The position numbers and the translations under genes are program-made. A model generated the notes under the pieces. It did not search any database, was not told the origin of the DNA, and worked only from the letters and a program-made list of their open reading frames with translations. From Gracilaria domingensis (Eukaryota; Rhodophyta; Florideophyceae; Gracilariales; Gracilariaceae), in the NCBI GenBank assembly GCA_022539475.1, contig VCMS01000050.1:318289-382288 (forward strand): 64,000 nt of DNA. The letters run 5' to 3'. Positions 20,342 through 31,125 of the stretch are shown in pieces (position 1 is the stretch's first letter; each line of letters starts with the position of its first letter).

Positions 20342-22381
20342 TTAGTTTAGAGCAGTAACTGACTCCTTCGAGAGGTCCTTGATGTTATTAACTTGCAGCT
20401 GCTTGGACGAAAGAGACCACAAGTGCTCTCCACCGAGAACAAGGTTTCGTTCAATCGACGGCGAATATGTGCTGTACGAAACAGGTTCATGAGTGATTCG
20501 ACCGCGTTCTCGAATGCTGCCCGTTGAGACCTTCAACACCACGGACCCAACAAACCGCTCTGAACCAAAGTACGTCGAAACGGGCAGCACTGCCACAGAC
20601 TCTGGTTCCCAGTACAAGAAAGCCCGATGATCCCATTCCGCAGTCGACCTGCCTCCCGGCAGCGTCCACGAAGAAAGCTCCGTCGGGTTCGTCTTATCCG
20701 AAACGTCGAACAGTGTCACCTTAGATCCCGTAACTCGCCCTTCCGGAGTTGCATCCTGACCCACTCCCAGGATACGTCCGGGTGATATCGGGTGCAGATA
20801 AGAGCTGAAGCCTGGGATCTTCAGCTCTCCAGTTACTCTCAGCCTCCACGGACGCGACAAGTCGATGATGTACAGCGGATCGATTTGTCTGAACGTCACT
20901 ACATACGCCGTATCCTTCACGTACCGAACTGCGAAGATGCGCTCGCCCAGACCCAAGTTTCCGACTTCCCCGATCTTCTGCAAGCTTCTGCCGTATGTTC
21001 TGAACGACGTGACCTTGCTTGAGCTTTCATCGCGAGCTCCCCACCATGGTGCACCATCTGTGGTGGCGATGAAGAAGTAGCCGTTGAACTCATGCATGGA
21101 GAACTGGTTCAACACGCTTCCTGAGACCTCACCGCTTGCAACGTAGTTTGCGCCGTAAGTGTTCAACGAAAACTTGTGGATGGATGTTCTGAAGTCCCTT
21201 CCTGATCTCAGACTGTTCTCAAAGCCGAAGAAGTCCCATCGATATTCCGTCGTCGTGACATACAACGAAGACGCCGTCGCATACACTTCATCACCTTCAG
21301 AAACAATCGAAACGCTTCCTGTCGGCTTCAGATTTCCGGAGACCGGAATGGTGACGACTGTGAGCAACTCGAAGCCTGGGAAGATTCCTGGGATGAACAC
21401 GTTGGAACAGGTAGAAATCAAATCTGTGGTCTCACCAGACTGACCCTCAACATTGAGCGAGTAACTAGGATACCATTCCCTTTCAGTGGAGCTTCGGATG
21501 ATATCCTGATTATGAGCTTCTGCTTCGGCGTAAGGGACCGAACAGGATGGATATATGAATCGCAGATGGGGTCTATACAACGTAACAATTCTTGCCACTC
21601 CATCAACTTCCCTCGAATTCAAATACCGACCCTCCATGCGAAGTGTAGCCAACAACTTCGGGACGCCATTTGTCACCTTGATTTGGTACACAGTGGTCAA
21701 GCTCTGGTCAAAGAAGAAGCCTCCCACAGAGGACAAAAGAGGTGTGGGATAAATGCTGCCGAACGTCTGCGCGATAACGAGCAAATGATCACCCTGGATA
21801 AGCATTTCGCGAGCATGGGATGGAAGAGTCAGTTCACCAGTCACATAGCCATTGCTACCACCCGAAGCCACTTTCACGACGAAGAACTTCCTTCCCCGAA
21901 CCACGAACACGCGATTCCCGTCGGTTTTGATAATGTCTGGTTCATCAACGCCCTCTACCTGTACATTGGTCTCGGAGAAGTCTACACCGGCAACCTGTTC
22001 TCGAGCGGGTGCCGGTTGCGGAGCGGCGGCCGAACTCAGATCAGCAGTTGCTGCTGGCGCACTGGCTGCGAGCGGGGCAGAGACTGCTGCTGCGCCATCC
22101 CCGCCGACGGCAGCGTTGGCCAAGAGTACAGGTTGAGGACCGAAACCCCCGGGACCACCTAGGAACGGACCACAGTAGGGGAGTGGACGGAAGCCCCCAA
22201 AGTTTCTGGAGTCGCTGAGTCCGTAGGCGCCGACGCGGGAAAGAGCGTTGTTCCTGAAGTAGCTCACGAGGTCCGGACAGGTGTTATATCGATTGAGTGA
22301 AACGGCAAACGCATTGTGAAGAAGAAAGTTGAAGAGAATGACCGCCAGGACGGCGGTGCGACGTGGGAGTGGGTGCATCAT
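20342..22381 (-). CDS. secreted beta-propeller-domain protein
   Basis: 679 aa. Signal peptide MMHPLPRRTAVLAVILFNFL...NAFA at the N-terminus. An Ala-rich linker (about 85-130) is followed by FSETNVQVEGVDEPDIIKTD, the characteristic opening of the secreted 'beta propeller domain' family known mainly from bacteria and archaea. The conserved run continues with GNRVFVVRGRKFFVVKV, repeated blade-like segments and, near the C-terminus, a WDHRAFLYW stretch typical of the family. Expected to be extracellular or wall-attached; molecular role unknown. The near-prokaryotic family distribution is worth a phylogeny. Two adjacent ATGs (22,381 and 22,378) are both possible starts. Stop TAA. Confidence 0.85.
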   Translation of the reverse strand: MMHPLPRRTAVLAVILFNFLLHNAFAVSLNRYNTCPDLVSYFRNNALSRVGAYGLSDSRNFGGFRPLPYCGPFLGGPGGFGPQPVLLANAAVGGDGAAAVSAPLAASAPAATADLSSAAAPQPAPAREQVAGVDFSETNVQVEGVDEPDIIKTDGNRVFVVRGRKFFVVKVASGGSNGYVTGELTLPSHAREMLIQGDHLLVIAQTFGSIYPTPLLSSVGGFFFDQSLTTVYQIKVTNGVPKLLATLRMEGRYLNSREVDGVARIVTLYRPHLRFIYPSCSVPYAEAEAHNQDIIRSSTEREWYPSYSLNVEGQSGETTDLISTCSNVFIPGIFPGFELLTVVTIPVSGNLKPTGSVSIVSEGDEVYATASSLYVTTTEYRWDFFGFENSLRSGRDFRTSIHKFSLNTYGANYVASGEVSGSVLNQFSMHEFNGYFFIATTDGAPWWGARDESSSKVTSFRTYGRSLQKIGEVGNLGLGERIFAVRYVKDTAYVVTFRQIDPLYIIDLSRPWRLRVTGELKIPGFSSYLHPISPGRILGVGQDATPEGRVTGSKVTLFDVSDKTNPTELSSWTLPGGRSTAEWDHRAFLYWEPESVAVLPVSTYFGSERFVGSVVLKVSTGSIRERGRITHEPVSYSTYSPSIERNLVLGGEHLWSLSSKQLQVNNIKDLSKESVTALN

Positions 22382-24502
22382 TGCGCGGTTGCCGAGCGGT
22401 GGTCATTGTGACGGCAGTGTGCAGTGAGTGGCGAGCTCTTTAAGACATCTGGATGTGGTGAGTCGCGGAGAATGGCAAACACGTATTGGCGTGTCCTGAA
22501 GTGGGTGCAACTATGCGGCAGCAGCGAAAGTTTGCAGTGGCCCTCTTGGGATCTGGGAGATTCCGTGTGGAAAATGATTGCAGCTATCGGAAATGTATGG
22601 ATCTGAGGGCATGTCCGTCCGCAAATGATTCGTGAATTGTGCAAATGCGGTACAATGCTGAAAGAAGGAAACAAGGCGGCTGATTGCATTCCATGAATTT
22701 GGAACAATTCAAGTGCACCAGCACGCTATAAATACTGGGCTACAAGCCTGTCAGCAGCGTCCCAAAATGATAGAACCACCTACAGGGTACGAACTCTGAG
22801 AGTGCAAGCTATCGTAACTATTGCCTGGCTGCGCAGCTTGGCCTTTCAGAGTACGTAGAGAAGCAAGGTAGCGTGCTAATTGGTGGTGATTACTCAATTG
22901 CAAGCGCTAGCTACATTCCGATCTTCTATCGTTTAGAGTAACACAGGGCAGATTCTCCCGCCGGAAGATAGAATAAATAAAAAGGAGGGGGACGAGAGAA
23001 GCCCGTCATTCTTTCTCCCGCCATAGCCATCAACAACTTTTGCATCGCACAAAAGCCTGTAGTTGTTGTTTGGATGTACTACAACAAGATATCATTGCCA
23101 AGTTACACTGAGCAGGCTTCAACGATGAGGCGGTACAGAGCATACTTGCCTGATCCTTACTTTGTTGGTAATGACAATCTAACGGCACAAAGGTGAGCTT
23201 TGTGAAAGAATGACTAATCTATCTTAGTGCATAATATGGCATACTTACAGTGATATCTACGCACAATACCAAAAACGACTGTCAGCAAGGATCATTGCTA
23301 CGTTACATTTCGGAAACGGGAACGTGTGTCCCTTGCTTTACACCATCGTCCAGTGCAAACCTTGTTGGGCACAAGCGTGCGGTCGCGAGGGAGACAAAGA
23401 ACAAGTGGAGGTTGTCAACGTTGAGTCAACTTGTGGTTGTTCAGCCGAAATTGTTGCCCCACGAGCTCGTGGACATGGCGAACAGCGTGGAATAGGCGAA
23501 TGGTGAAGCTACTGCTGCTGATGGAGACCACACAAGCGGAACAAGGCGCCTCTGCGCGTCGGTAGAGTCGGCTGGTGGATAAAGTTGCACGAGAGACATG
23601 GCTGAATACAACGCAGTGACTGGCCGGTGCAGCAGATGTATTACTCCAGAGCGTTTCCTGAAAGGTTTTCGGTGGCGCCTGGCTGCCAAGACATAGAAGA
23701 GGTTCACAGATTGTGGGTGGGTCGCCGTTGACACTCGCAGGGCTGATGAATCGAGGGTTCCAAGTTTGTTGAAAACTTTTTTAACTTGTCCAACAAAAGG
23801 CTCCAATGAATTCAACTGTTTTTTGCTTCAAAATTGGAAATTGCCATTTCAATTTATAAAAATTAATCAAACAGACTAAGTCTGTGTAAGCCTCGATGCG
23901 TTAAGCTCTTACAGTGTATGGCAGCCTCCACTTTGCCGCTCTTCTCCTCGTCTGGCTGGACGAGTGTGATTTCCCGCTACGGAAACAGACGTTCAGCACG
24001 GGTTCTAGCTAGATAGAGAACCAAGTGGATCTCAATATGGGGACGACTATGGGGGTGGGTTTGCACAGGAGTGTTTTCGGCATCGTTTGATTCTCTCATT
24101 GTGCTGGTGGCGGCGCTATAAAATGGGCACCGAGCACATCAAACAAACCTTCTAGACTTCCTTTGAACTTCCGAATCCCCGCAATACCTAAGCATCAACC
24201 AACGCCCAGTGCCAACTCCATGCATGTACCGGGGGCAATTTGCGGGCGTCAACTTACTTAAATGATCACTGTCATCTCAGAGCAACTCCTCCACTGACCT
24301 CCACCAGTAGATTTCTGCATCTTTCGGGACACACCCGCCACAAGCTTCCAGTGGCAAAGTTCCAGACATGTTAAGTCGATATGAGTTTGAAGCCTGCGTT
24401 CGAGAACGCGCAATGGCATTCGAACATTCGATCTCTAATTCTCTCGGTTTGCCAAACAATCAACGGGTTGTCATCAAGCATTCGCGAAGAACTTCAAGGC
24501 TT
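22382..24502. other. intergenic with two orphan TATA boxes
   Basis: No credible protein gene. TATAAATA at 22,727 (plus) is followed by only a 10-codon frame and an AATAAA at about 22,971. TATAAAA at 24,117 (plus) is followed by a 13-codon frame. These may drive non-coding or very short transcripts. Confidence 0.35.
24117..24123 (+). promoter_or_regulatory. orphan TATA box
   Basis: GCTATAAAATGG in a GC-rich surround is as good a TATA match as those of the named genes. No open frame longer than about 13 codons starts in the first 120 bp downstream, and the next real gene (24,503-25,441) is on the other strand. Confidence 0.35.
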
Positions 24503-25441
24503 TTACGCCAGCTCTTGTGTAGGTATCCGCACACAATTCACGCCATTTCCAAAGTTACCTAGCAGGCAAAGACCTGACCCGTAGTAAACTCTGTCACTTT
24601 CCTCAGTAAGATGAATCCGTGTACCTTCAGCTTCGGCCTTTGAGTCCTCTGACAGTTCCACTCCGCAATGATAGACTGTGCATTGCGGCAGTGAGGAGAG
24701 ATCATACAAATCTGGCCGACTCAATAGCCTTTTCATTAACTTCTCGCGCAGAATTCGAACTCTCTTCGGACCATACTTCCTGGCAGCATTCAACTGTTGA
24801 ACTTCCTTTGGCGTTATCTCCTTGTTCCAATCCCACACCCGAAAGCGGGTCATACTGAAACTGGACCCTAGATTGACATGAGTGAGCTTTGGCGCTGACA
24901 GAATCTCAACGCTCTTCGTGCACTCCGATCTGGAGAGAACAAACTTGGTGCAGTTTGGCAGCACCATGTAATTCGGACCATATATTGAGAACTTGTAAGA
25001 GATGAATGTCTCAAGTTTTGGGCAGCGAGTGAGACACAAGCCGATATCCGACGGCTGAGCCAGCACGCAATGCTCAATAGTAAGGTGTCGCAGTTCCGGT
25101 AGTCCGAAATCAACACGTACCGGAGCTTCGCACGGCCCTGAAGGAAGCGAAACGAACAGAGACTCGAGTTTCGGCATGTCAGAGCCGAAGAAGGACAGAG
25201 CGGTCATGTGAACGCCACGCAAATAGAGGGAAGTGAGTTGTGGAAAGGGCCCAGCATCACGGAAATTCAATAGCGGTTCGGAGTATATGCTCTCCAGAGT
25301 GATCTCGAGAGATTTGATGTCGGAGCGATGTTCGGAGACAAATTCTTTGAACTCTTCCTGGGTGGGCCCATCATCGTCATCCGTCCAGTCCGTCCAGAAT
25401 GCTGTGCCGTCAGGCTCGATGGCGAAATGAGGCTCAGGCAT
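24503..25441 (-). CDS. leucine-rich-repeat-like protein
   Basis: 312 aa from ATG 25,441. An acidic N-terminus (TDWTDDDDGPTQEEF) is followed by four to six irregular repeats of the type LxxLxLxxxxLxxLxxL: IKSLEITL, FPQLTSLYLRGV, MPKLESLFVSL, LPELRHLTIEHC, CPKLETFISY, APKLTHVNLG. These resemble the LRRs that follow F-boxes in plant and fungal proteins, but no F-box is visible. No signal peptide or TM, so probably intracellular. Exact partner or role unknown. Stop TAA. Confidence 0.6.
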   Translation of the reverse strand: MPEPHFAIEPDGTAFWTDWTDDDDGPTQEEFKEFVSEHRSDIKSLEITLESIYSEPLLNFRDAGPFPQLTSLYLRGVHMTALSFFGSDMPKLESLFVSLPSGPCEAPVRVDFGLPELRHLTIEHCVLAQPSDIGLCLTRCPKLETFISYKFSIYGPNYMVLPNCTKFVLSRSECTKSVEILSAPKLTHVNLGSSFSMTRFRVWDWNKEITPKEVQQLNAARKYGPKRVRILREKLMKRLLSRPDLYDLSSLPQCTVYHCGVELSEDSKAEAEGTRIHLTEESDRVYYGSGLCLLGNFGNGVNCVRIPTQELA

Positions 25442-25894
25442 CTCAGTCGAGCACGAAGTAGGAGAAGAAGAAGATCCGCTTTTGCGGTGGCTGACGACGT
25501 TGGAGAGCCAGGAACGTGCACGCGCGACTGGCTGACATGAATCACGCGACCAGAATGCGCGTGTAAGTTTCGTCCCACCAAAAATCTGGATGTCCGCCCG
25601 ATTTCGGTTGTGAACTTTTCAATTGGCGGGAAAAGCAGTAAGGAGTGTCAATTACAGTCAGGTAGATCTTAGATCTAATTTATTTTAGAATGAAATAATT
25701 TCTGTCATTTGAATCATCAAACAGAAATTTTTTTGTTGCTTGTGCCTGGCACAATTTGTGCCAAGAGTGTTTCTTTGTCTCCGCCAGAACGATTCATAAT
25801 CTACTTGAATAATGCTTGAGACAGGGTTATTAGTGAAGTATGTATATCCAACGTCACTTTACGTTTTAAAGGTGATTAAGAAAGGAGAGAAGTT
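25442..25894. other. short intergenic
   Basis: Upstream of the LRR-like gene and downstream of the secreted-protein gene, the two genes being in the same direction. Nothing else seen. Confidence 0.4.
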
Positions 25895-26347
25895 TCAAAC
25901 CCCAACATTAACTCCAACTGCATCCAGATTAGCAGCTTCAGCAAGAGGAACATTCAAGTTAGCACTTTCAACACGAGGGTCATTTGGTCCTGCTGCCCAA
26001 TTCTCCAACATTGCAAGGAAGTCGTTGAGTGGCCACGGGCAACTCAGGCACCACGGTCCAGGTCCAGGGGTGGGAAAAGGGGGATCCCTTAAGCGCCAAT
26101 ACTCGATATGTCTCGGAACAGGAGAGGCAATTGCGATGGCTGAAAGCGCCTCACTAGAGATGGGACGCACAGAACGCCCCGACGGGAGATCCTGAACAAG
26201 ATTTGCGGAAGGGATCTTTGTGAGAGATTCGTCTGTAGTTCGAAGAATGTTTTGATGTGCTTTCGGATGCGTCTGAGAGGTAGGAATCACAGTCGCATTT
26301 GACATAGAGAGGCAGAGCGCAACGAAGAGGAAGACAGAGATCTTCAT
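25895..26347 (-). CDS. small secreted protein, unknown
   Basis: 150 aa from ATG 26,347; the frame further upstream has no ATG. A signal peptide (MKISVFLFVALCLSMSNA) is followed by a polar domain, a Pro/Gly-rich WCLSCPWP stretch with two cysteines, and a C-terminal run rich in Ala/Asn/Val. A minus-strand TATAAAAG (26,441-26,448) lies about 95 bp before the ATG, which supports it as a real gene. No family recognised. Confidence 0.6.
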   Translation of the reverse strand: MKISVFLFVALCLSMSNATVIPTSQTHPKAHQNILRTTDESLTKIPSANLVQDLPSGRSVRPISSEALSAIAIASPVPRHIEYWRLRDPPFPTPGPGPWCLSCPWPLNDFLAMLENWAAGPNDPRVESANLNVPLAEAANLDAVGVNVGV

Positions 26348-26440
26348 TTCTGCAGAGAGTGTAAATGTAGAAGTGGCTTCTGACGACCAGCAGGTTTGAG
26401 AGAGAGATAAAGTGAGGCATGGTTTCACATGAGGGTGCGA

Positions 26441-26448
26441 CTTTTATA
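26441..26448 (-). promoter_or_regulatory. TATA box of the small secreted protein gene
   Basis: TATAAAAG on the minus strand, about 95 bp before ATG 26,347. Confidence 0.5.
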
Positions 26449-28063
26449 TGACAAAACGCAAAGAGAGCCCCTGGATCGAATGGGAAGGAGGAACCTCAAC
26501 TTGTGAAAAATGCACTTGGGGTTGCACGTGTAACATTCTCGTTGTTATGGTTAGCCATGCGTACTTTCTGTTTTCGAAAGAAAGGATAAAGCACGAGCGG
26601 TGTCTCACATCATGCGTCAAACAGTACTAGGTACAGAGTTGAAGTACGGAATGGCCACCATCGTTGACTACTCCGGATCTGTCACGAAACCACGTTCACA
26701 GTCACCATGTGAGCAAGAATGTGTCAGCGATTGAGCAATTGCTGCTGCTACGAGAGTGGCCCATCTCATCATGGCCGCATCCGCATCTCACCCCAATCAA
26801 AAAGCTTTGAGGATACACCCGAAGAACTAGAGAATGAAGAAACTGAATGGAGGGGGCAGAACTGAACTCAAAAAGGATTGCAATTTCTTTTGGACGAGAA
26901 CCAGAGCAATCTCTTTCTCAAGGTTAGCTCAGAATCATCGTAATGGGATGCTGTGAGCATAGTTACAGCTCGTTTCAGAACACATGCGTTTCCAACAGTT
27001 GAGAGATCGCTTGTTGACTTGTAACCAAGTTCCTACCACCACGTGCGTTTTGCAAATATATACCGTGGAGTACGAACAGTGCTCACCTGTTGCATTAGTT
27101 CCACACGGTCATCATGCCGTTGGAGCATGGCTGAAATCAGACAGAACAACAGCAGTGCATCTAGAATTTCTGTCGTCCAAACAATGTTCCCTGCTTCTCC
27201 CTGTGTGACAGCATCACAAGCAGCAAGAACGAACTACATTCTTACGCCAAGGATTGGCTCCGAGCGTGTAAGAGAGCGAATTGACACAGCGACCTTGGCT
27301 GAGAAATATCTTTTTCAGTCAGTTGCATTTTTGCTTTACTCAGCAGCGTCTATAACGCTGCCGGAAGGAACTGGAGATGGGGGCGACAGAAGCTGAGATT
27401 ATCTCAGAGCTGAAGTCGAATCTCGATCTCTGTCGAGTGCAAATGTACACGATTTGAGGCTCCTGGAATGGGATGGGTGGGTTTCCGAAGAATACCAGCG
27501 AACTTGGTTGCAAAGGATTTGCAGAGTGAGAGACGATCGCGATGTGAAGCCGATGGAAGTGCACACCACTTGCATCGCCGATCAGTCTTGAGACGTATGC
27601 ACGTTGTTTTGTCTTACAGCCAGTTTTGGCTCAGTTCTCTTTCGGCTTACAGTATTTATCACGGGAATGGATCAACTTGTGTCCAGCCTCCCACGTGTGC
27701 TGTATCACACGGAATACACGTGAGTTACAACAAAGAGCGATTCTGAGGGCTGCGCACTGTGCAGAGCAAAGAAGGAGCGGGAGAAGGGCCGGGGGGGGGG
27801 GGGGGGGGGGGAGGCGACGCCCATCATCTGCAAGATGAAGCTCTCAGTGGAGTGCTGATCTAGCAGGAGCTCCGCTTTTCGAACACCTTTACCCGCTACG
27901 CGAAAGGCAGCTCTATTAGCGTGATATATACCTACACCGCTCGGCTCTGCTCCTTTCGAATGAGGATTTGAGAATTTCGCGGAATCTTCTTCACGTCCAA
28001 CTCACATGTACCAAAGTCCTCTAGCACCAACGCTACTCGTAAAGTCACACACACACATTTGAC
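26449..28063. other. intergenic with G21 tract
   Basis: No gene recognised. A run of 21 guanines lies at 27,791-27,811. The last part is the 3' flank of the minus-strand gene at 28,064. Confidence 0.4.
27791..27811 (+). repeat. poly-G tract (21 G)
   Basis: Twenty-one consecutive G, the longest homopolymer in the window. It could form a G-quadruplex and is prone to slippage; its exact length may be unreliable. Confidence 0.8.
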
Positions 28064-28516
28064 CTATTCCATTTCATCTTCAGTATCAGAGCAACATTTA
28101 CTATATCCTCTTTTCTTGTACAATTTCGGTTCAAACCGCCTGTGCCCATCATAATCCTTCAGGGCATAAAAGGATTTGACACCGAATCCAGATTTGTCGA
28201 AACCACGGCTACGAAGCGAAGAAGCCCACGCTTCATACTGCTCGCGACCTGTTCCTCCCCAGCTGAAGCCAGGGACTCCGAATCGTGCGGAGTCCGGATA
28301 GTACAGCTGCCCGTAGCTTCCAGTAACTTGGTGGGCTGATAGAAACGCGCCCAATGTCAAGCACGTCACGAAAAGTACTAGTTTCCAGCGAGATACGAGA
28401 GCTGTCTTCAAAGTGTCGATTTTGTTGTCGGCGGAAGAACCGGTATCAACGGGTTGCTCTTCCTGGAGAAGGGAGCCCGGGATGGTTTGATATCCGCGGT
28501 CAACGGAAGCGGCCAT
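28064..28516 (-). CDS. small single-TM (type II-like) protein, unknown
   Basis: 150 aa from ATG 28,516. A polar N-terminus of about 43 residues, one TM (WKLVLFVTCLTLGAFLSA, about 44-61), then an aromatic/Gly-rich domain (YGQLYYPDSARFGVPGFSWGG) and an acidic Cys-Cys C-terminus (KCCSDTEDEME). The predicted orientation puts the aromatic domain outside or in a lumen. A clear minus-strand TATA (28,581-28,588) lies 65 bp upstream. No family recognised. Stop TAG. Confidence 0.6.
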   Translation of the reverse strand: MAASVDRGYQTIPGSLLQEEQPVDTGSSADNKIDTLKTALVSRWKLVLFVTCLTLGAFLSAHQVTGSYGQLYYPDSARFGVPGFSWGGTGREQYEAWASSLRSRGFDKSGFGVKSFYALKDYDGHRRFEPKLYKKRGYSKCCSDTEDEME

Positions 28517-28580
28517 GTTGAAAAGGACATGAATGTCAAATGCGGAGAAGGACGGAAGAAGTGTGTCGAGCAGACCATTG

Positions 28581-28588
28581 CTTTTATA
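28581..28588 (-). promoter_or_regulatory. TATA box of the small TM-protein gene
   Basis: TATAAAAG on the minus strand, 65 bp before ATG 28,516. Confidence 0.5.
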
Positions 28589-29844
28589 CCGCCTGTCTGC
28601 AACTAAGGTGAGCTCGAGAGAACACCGAAACTTGAGACATGCTGAGAGTTGCGACTTGTCATTGGAAGAAACACGAACAGCAAAAAATTCCGGATATCTC
28701 TAGAGCCTTACTCTTTGCTCTCTCGTGTTCGAACGAGCTCTAGTTTTTCAAAGGTATAATAGTAGTCCCAGGAATGGAATTTAAGCTGAGCTCTATTCCA
28801 TCTTGAGTCCAATTGTATGTACTCTATCGCATTGCACAGATTAGTTTGGTAACATATCATGAAGATTCGCATGGCTTAAAAGCCTGCTTTCGGTGTGACC
28901 TTCACTGCAGAGCACAGAAACGACATCATCTGCTATTGCGCTTGTTTGGATGGTTATAGAGCCGCCAACGTCCCTTGCAGGAGTACCGTTCACGTTCAAT
29001 AATATGTTTCAGTGTGGCGAAGCATACTAAGCAAGGGTAGAATAGCATTAGTTCTCGCCGGGCTCTCCTTCAACTGGGTTGTCCAAGTTAGGACTTGACG
29101 GTGGTGGAAGGTAAAGCGGTGAACCATTCGTGTTGGATATCTCGCGTGCGAGGACAAACATGTGAGCTGTTATCAAAAGATACACTTCAGATCTGGAATC
29201 ATGCACAGGCAAGCTTTCCAGCTTACCGCACATAACTCATTGTGGTTTTGTGCCCATCCAACTCTGAAACCTGTTCGTAAAAGCAACACGTTGTGACAGC
29301 GAAAGGATGTTGTTGGCGAATGAATACGTCGAATATGAACTTCACATCAAGTAGGATAACATTGTACCCTTGGCAATCAACCTTTCTTCACACAGGCCTG
29401 TCTGCATTCGAACAAGAAAGCTGCAAACACTCCAGAGCCGCAGACCGCCGACCACCGTGGCCATGTGTAAAACGGATATCACCGTATCCTTCATGTTCTG
29501 TGCAAAGGTTTGCCCGTTTGCCCCGTTCGCAAAATCGTTAGAGGGGTAGCGTTCCTACCTTTGTACACGTAAAAGTAACCTTCTTCTTGGATTGTGCCCC
29601 TTGCAGTTGCCATCGGCTTGCCACGTGGTTCGTTTGCCAGTGCTCTGCAGCAATCCGGCGCCTGATCGTTTCCGTTGGTTGCCACGTGCTCACCACCGAC
29701 AGCGGAGACTTTTGCTCATTTATCTCTCGCGTTTGACCGCCCTATATTAGACGCAAAGAAAGAGCTGCTGCTGAGCATTCGCCTCCGTCAACTAATCTGC
29801 CACCCACTACACTGGGGTTGCCCCATAGCAAGACACCACCCACC
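28589..29844. other. intergenic
   Basis: Intergenic between two divergent genes. A possible TATA (CTATATTA, about 29,741) lies about 100 bp before the next ATG. No gene seen. Confidence 0.4.
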
Positions 29845-31125
29845 ATGCTTCAAATCAATGTCAACTCTAACATTGTAAACGGTGTCTACAGCGCGGCTGG
29901 AGTGCTCTTGTTCCTCCTGCTAAGTCACTTGCTCCAACTCATCGCATCTTGCCACAACTTGCACACAATCTACGATGCGCGTAAGCCATTGCGTCTCAAG
30001 ACAACCCGTCTCTCTCTGTTCATGGATCCCGGCTTGGCCGCTCTTTGGCTTTCCCGTCTATTGGCACTATTGGCTACATTGTTCACAGCTCTCTTGACGG
30101 CCGGAGCGTTTGCTTTTGTCGGCAGCACCGAGCCCGTGTATCAGTCTGTGTCGGTGCGAAACAAAGTGGTGCCCGCCACTCGTGGCAATTACATCGACTT
30201 TCGACAGCATATATCGCCAGATGGGCTCAACGTCTCGGCCACGTTTCATTTACTATTCTCGCCTTCCTGCGTGAGAAGCGGATACAGAACCAAAACAACG
30301 TACGCACGAACAAACGATTTGCATAATCTGAATGATACTCGGTGGTCCCGCGATGATATCCTCCTAAACTCTACGTGCATCAACGAGGAGAATGGCTTCG
30401 TAGAAGAGATCTTGGACACGGAACAATTTGGCCTACCAACCTACGGCACTGAAGACTGCATATATCTCATGGCCTTCGCGATTCTCGATGCGCATGCAGA
30501 CCACACACCCCCTGAATTATCAGCATTTAATGGATCCTGCCCGTACCGGGATCCAGAGGTGCGTTGCTCAGTCTCAATCCTCTCCGACAACGCTATCGAA
30601 TGTATAGTATCTATCAGAGTGCAAGACGACTTTGGCGGTTTTACACTCTTCCATTTATCGTTTGGACAAGAACGGTTTGTGGCTAGATTCCATGTCTCAC
30701 GGCGCCCGGAGAGGGAAGACGCAAAAGTTCTTGAATCGATGGCATTCATCGCATCGATGATGCCGGAAGAGTCTGCGGTTTTGTTCCGAGAAGCTGTCAC
30801 GTCTCGGGTGGAAGAGAATGCGACTGTGCAAAAAGTTGTGGGAGAGAGAAATGTTACTCAAGTGAATGTTGGATTGATCTTGGCTACGTTGACGTCAGCC
30901 ATGGCTCTATTGTTGGCGGTGGCTATCGTAGCAGCAGTGATGTGGGTGCGTGTAGTGTGGCTCAAGGGACGACGAGGGTATAATAGCTTCAATTCGAATG
31001 AAGACGCGTTGGCATCTGCCGCGGAAACACTTCGATGGCATAATGACTGTGGAACCGCGCGTGCTGAAGAAGAAATGGTGGTGAGGGGCTTGAATAGCGT
31101 GTATGTGTCAATCGAAGCTGGTTAA
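29845..31125 (+). CDS. three-TM ectodomain membrane protein, tandem copy B1
   Basis: 426 aa from ATG 29,845 (a 9-codon upstream extension has no ATG). TM1 about 13-34, TM2 about 70-92, TM3 about 340-372, tail 54 residues. The start, the basic TM1-TM2 loop (TIYDARKPLRLKTTRLS) and the ectodomain opening (IDFRQHISPDGLNVSATF then Cys) are collinear with the gene at 31,611 (IIHNRRECIRLTTTRLS; IDFTKHVSPDGSRVSAAF). Several sequons (NVSA, NDTR, NSTC, NGSC, NATV, NVTQ) lie between TM2 and TM3, as expected for a lumenal/extracellular domain. Function unknown. Normal base composition, unlike its sister. Stop TAA. Confidence 0.8.
   Translation: MLQINVNSNIVNGVYSAAGVLLFLLLSHLLQLIASCHNLHTIYDARKPLRLKTTRLSLFMDPGLAALWLSRLLALLATLFTALLTAGAFAFVGSTEPVYQSVSVRNKVVPATRGNYIDFRQHISPDGLNVSATFHLLFSPSCVRSGYRTKTTYARTNDLHNLNDTRWSRDDILLNSTCINEENGFVEEILDTEQFGLPTYGTEDCIYLMAFAILDAHADHTPPELSAFNGSCPYRDPEVRCSVSILSDNAIECIVSIRVQDDFGGFTLFHLSFGQERFVARFHVSRRPEREDAKVLESMAFIASMMPEESAVLFREAVTSRVEENATVQKVVGERNVTQVNVGLILATLTSAMALLLAVAIVAAVMWVRVVWLKGRRGYNSFNSNEDALASAAETLRWHNDCGTARAEEEMVVRGLNSVYVSIEAG

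Noticed and set aside
23441-23815. 124-codon minus-strand frame
   Set aside because: No ATG at its start and no recognisable features.
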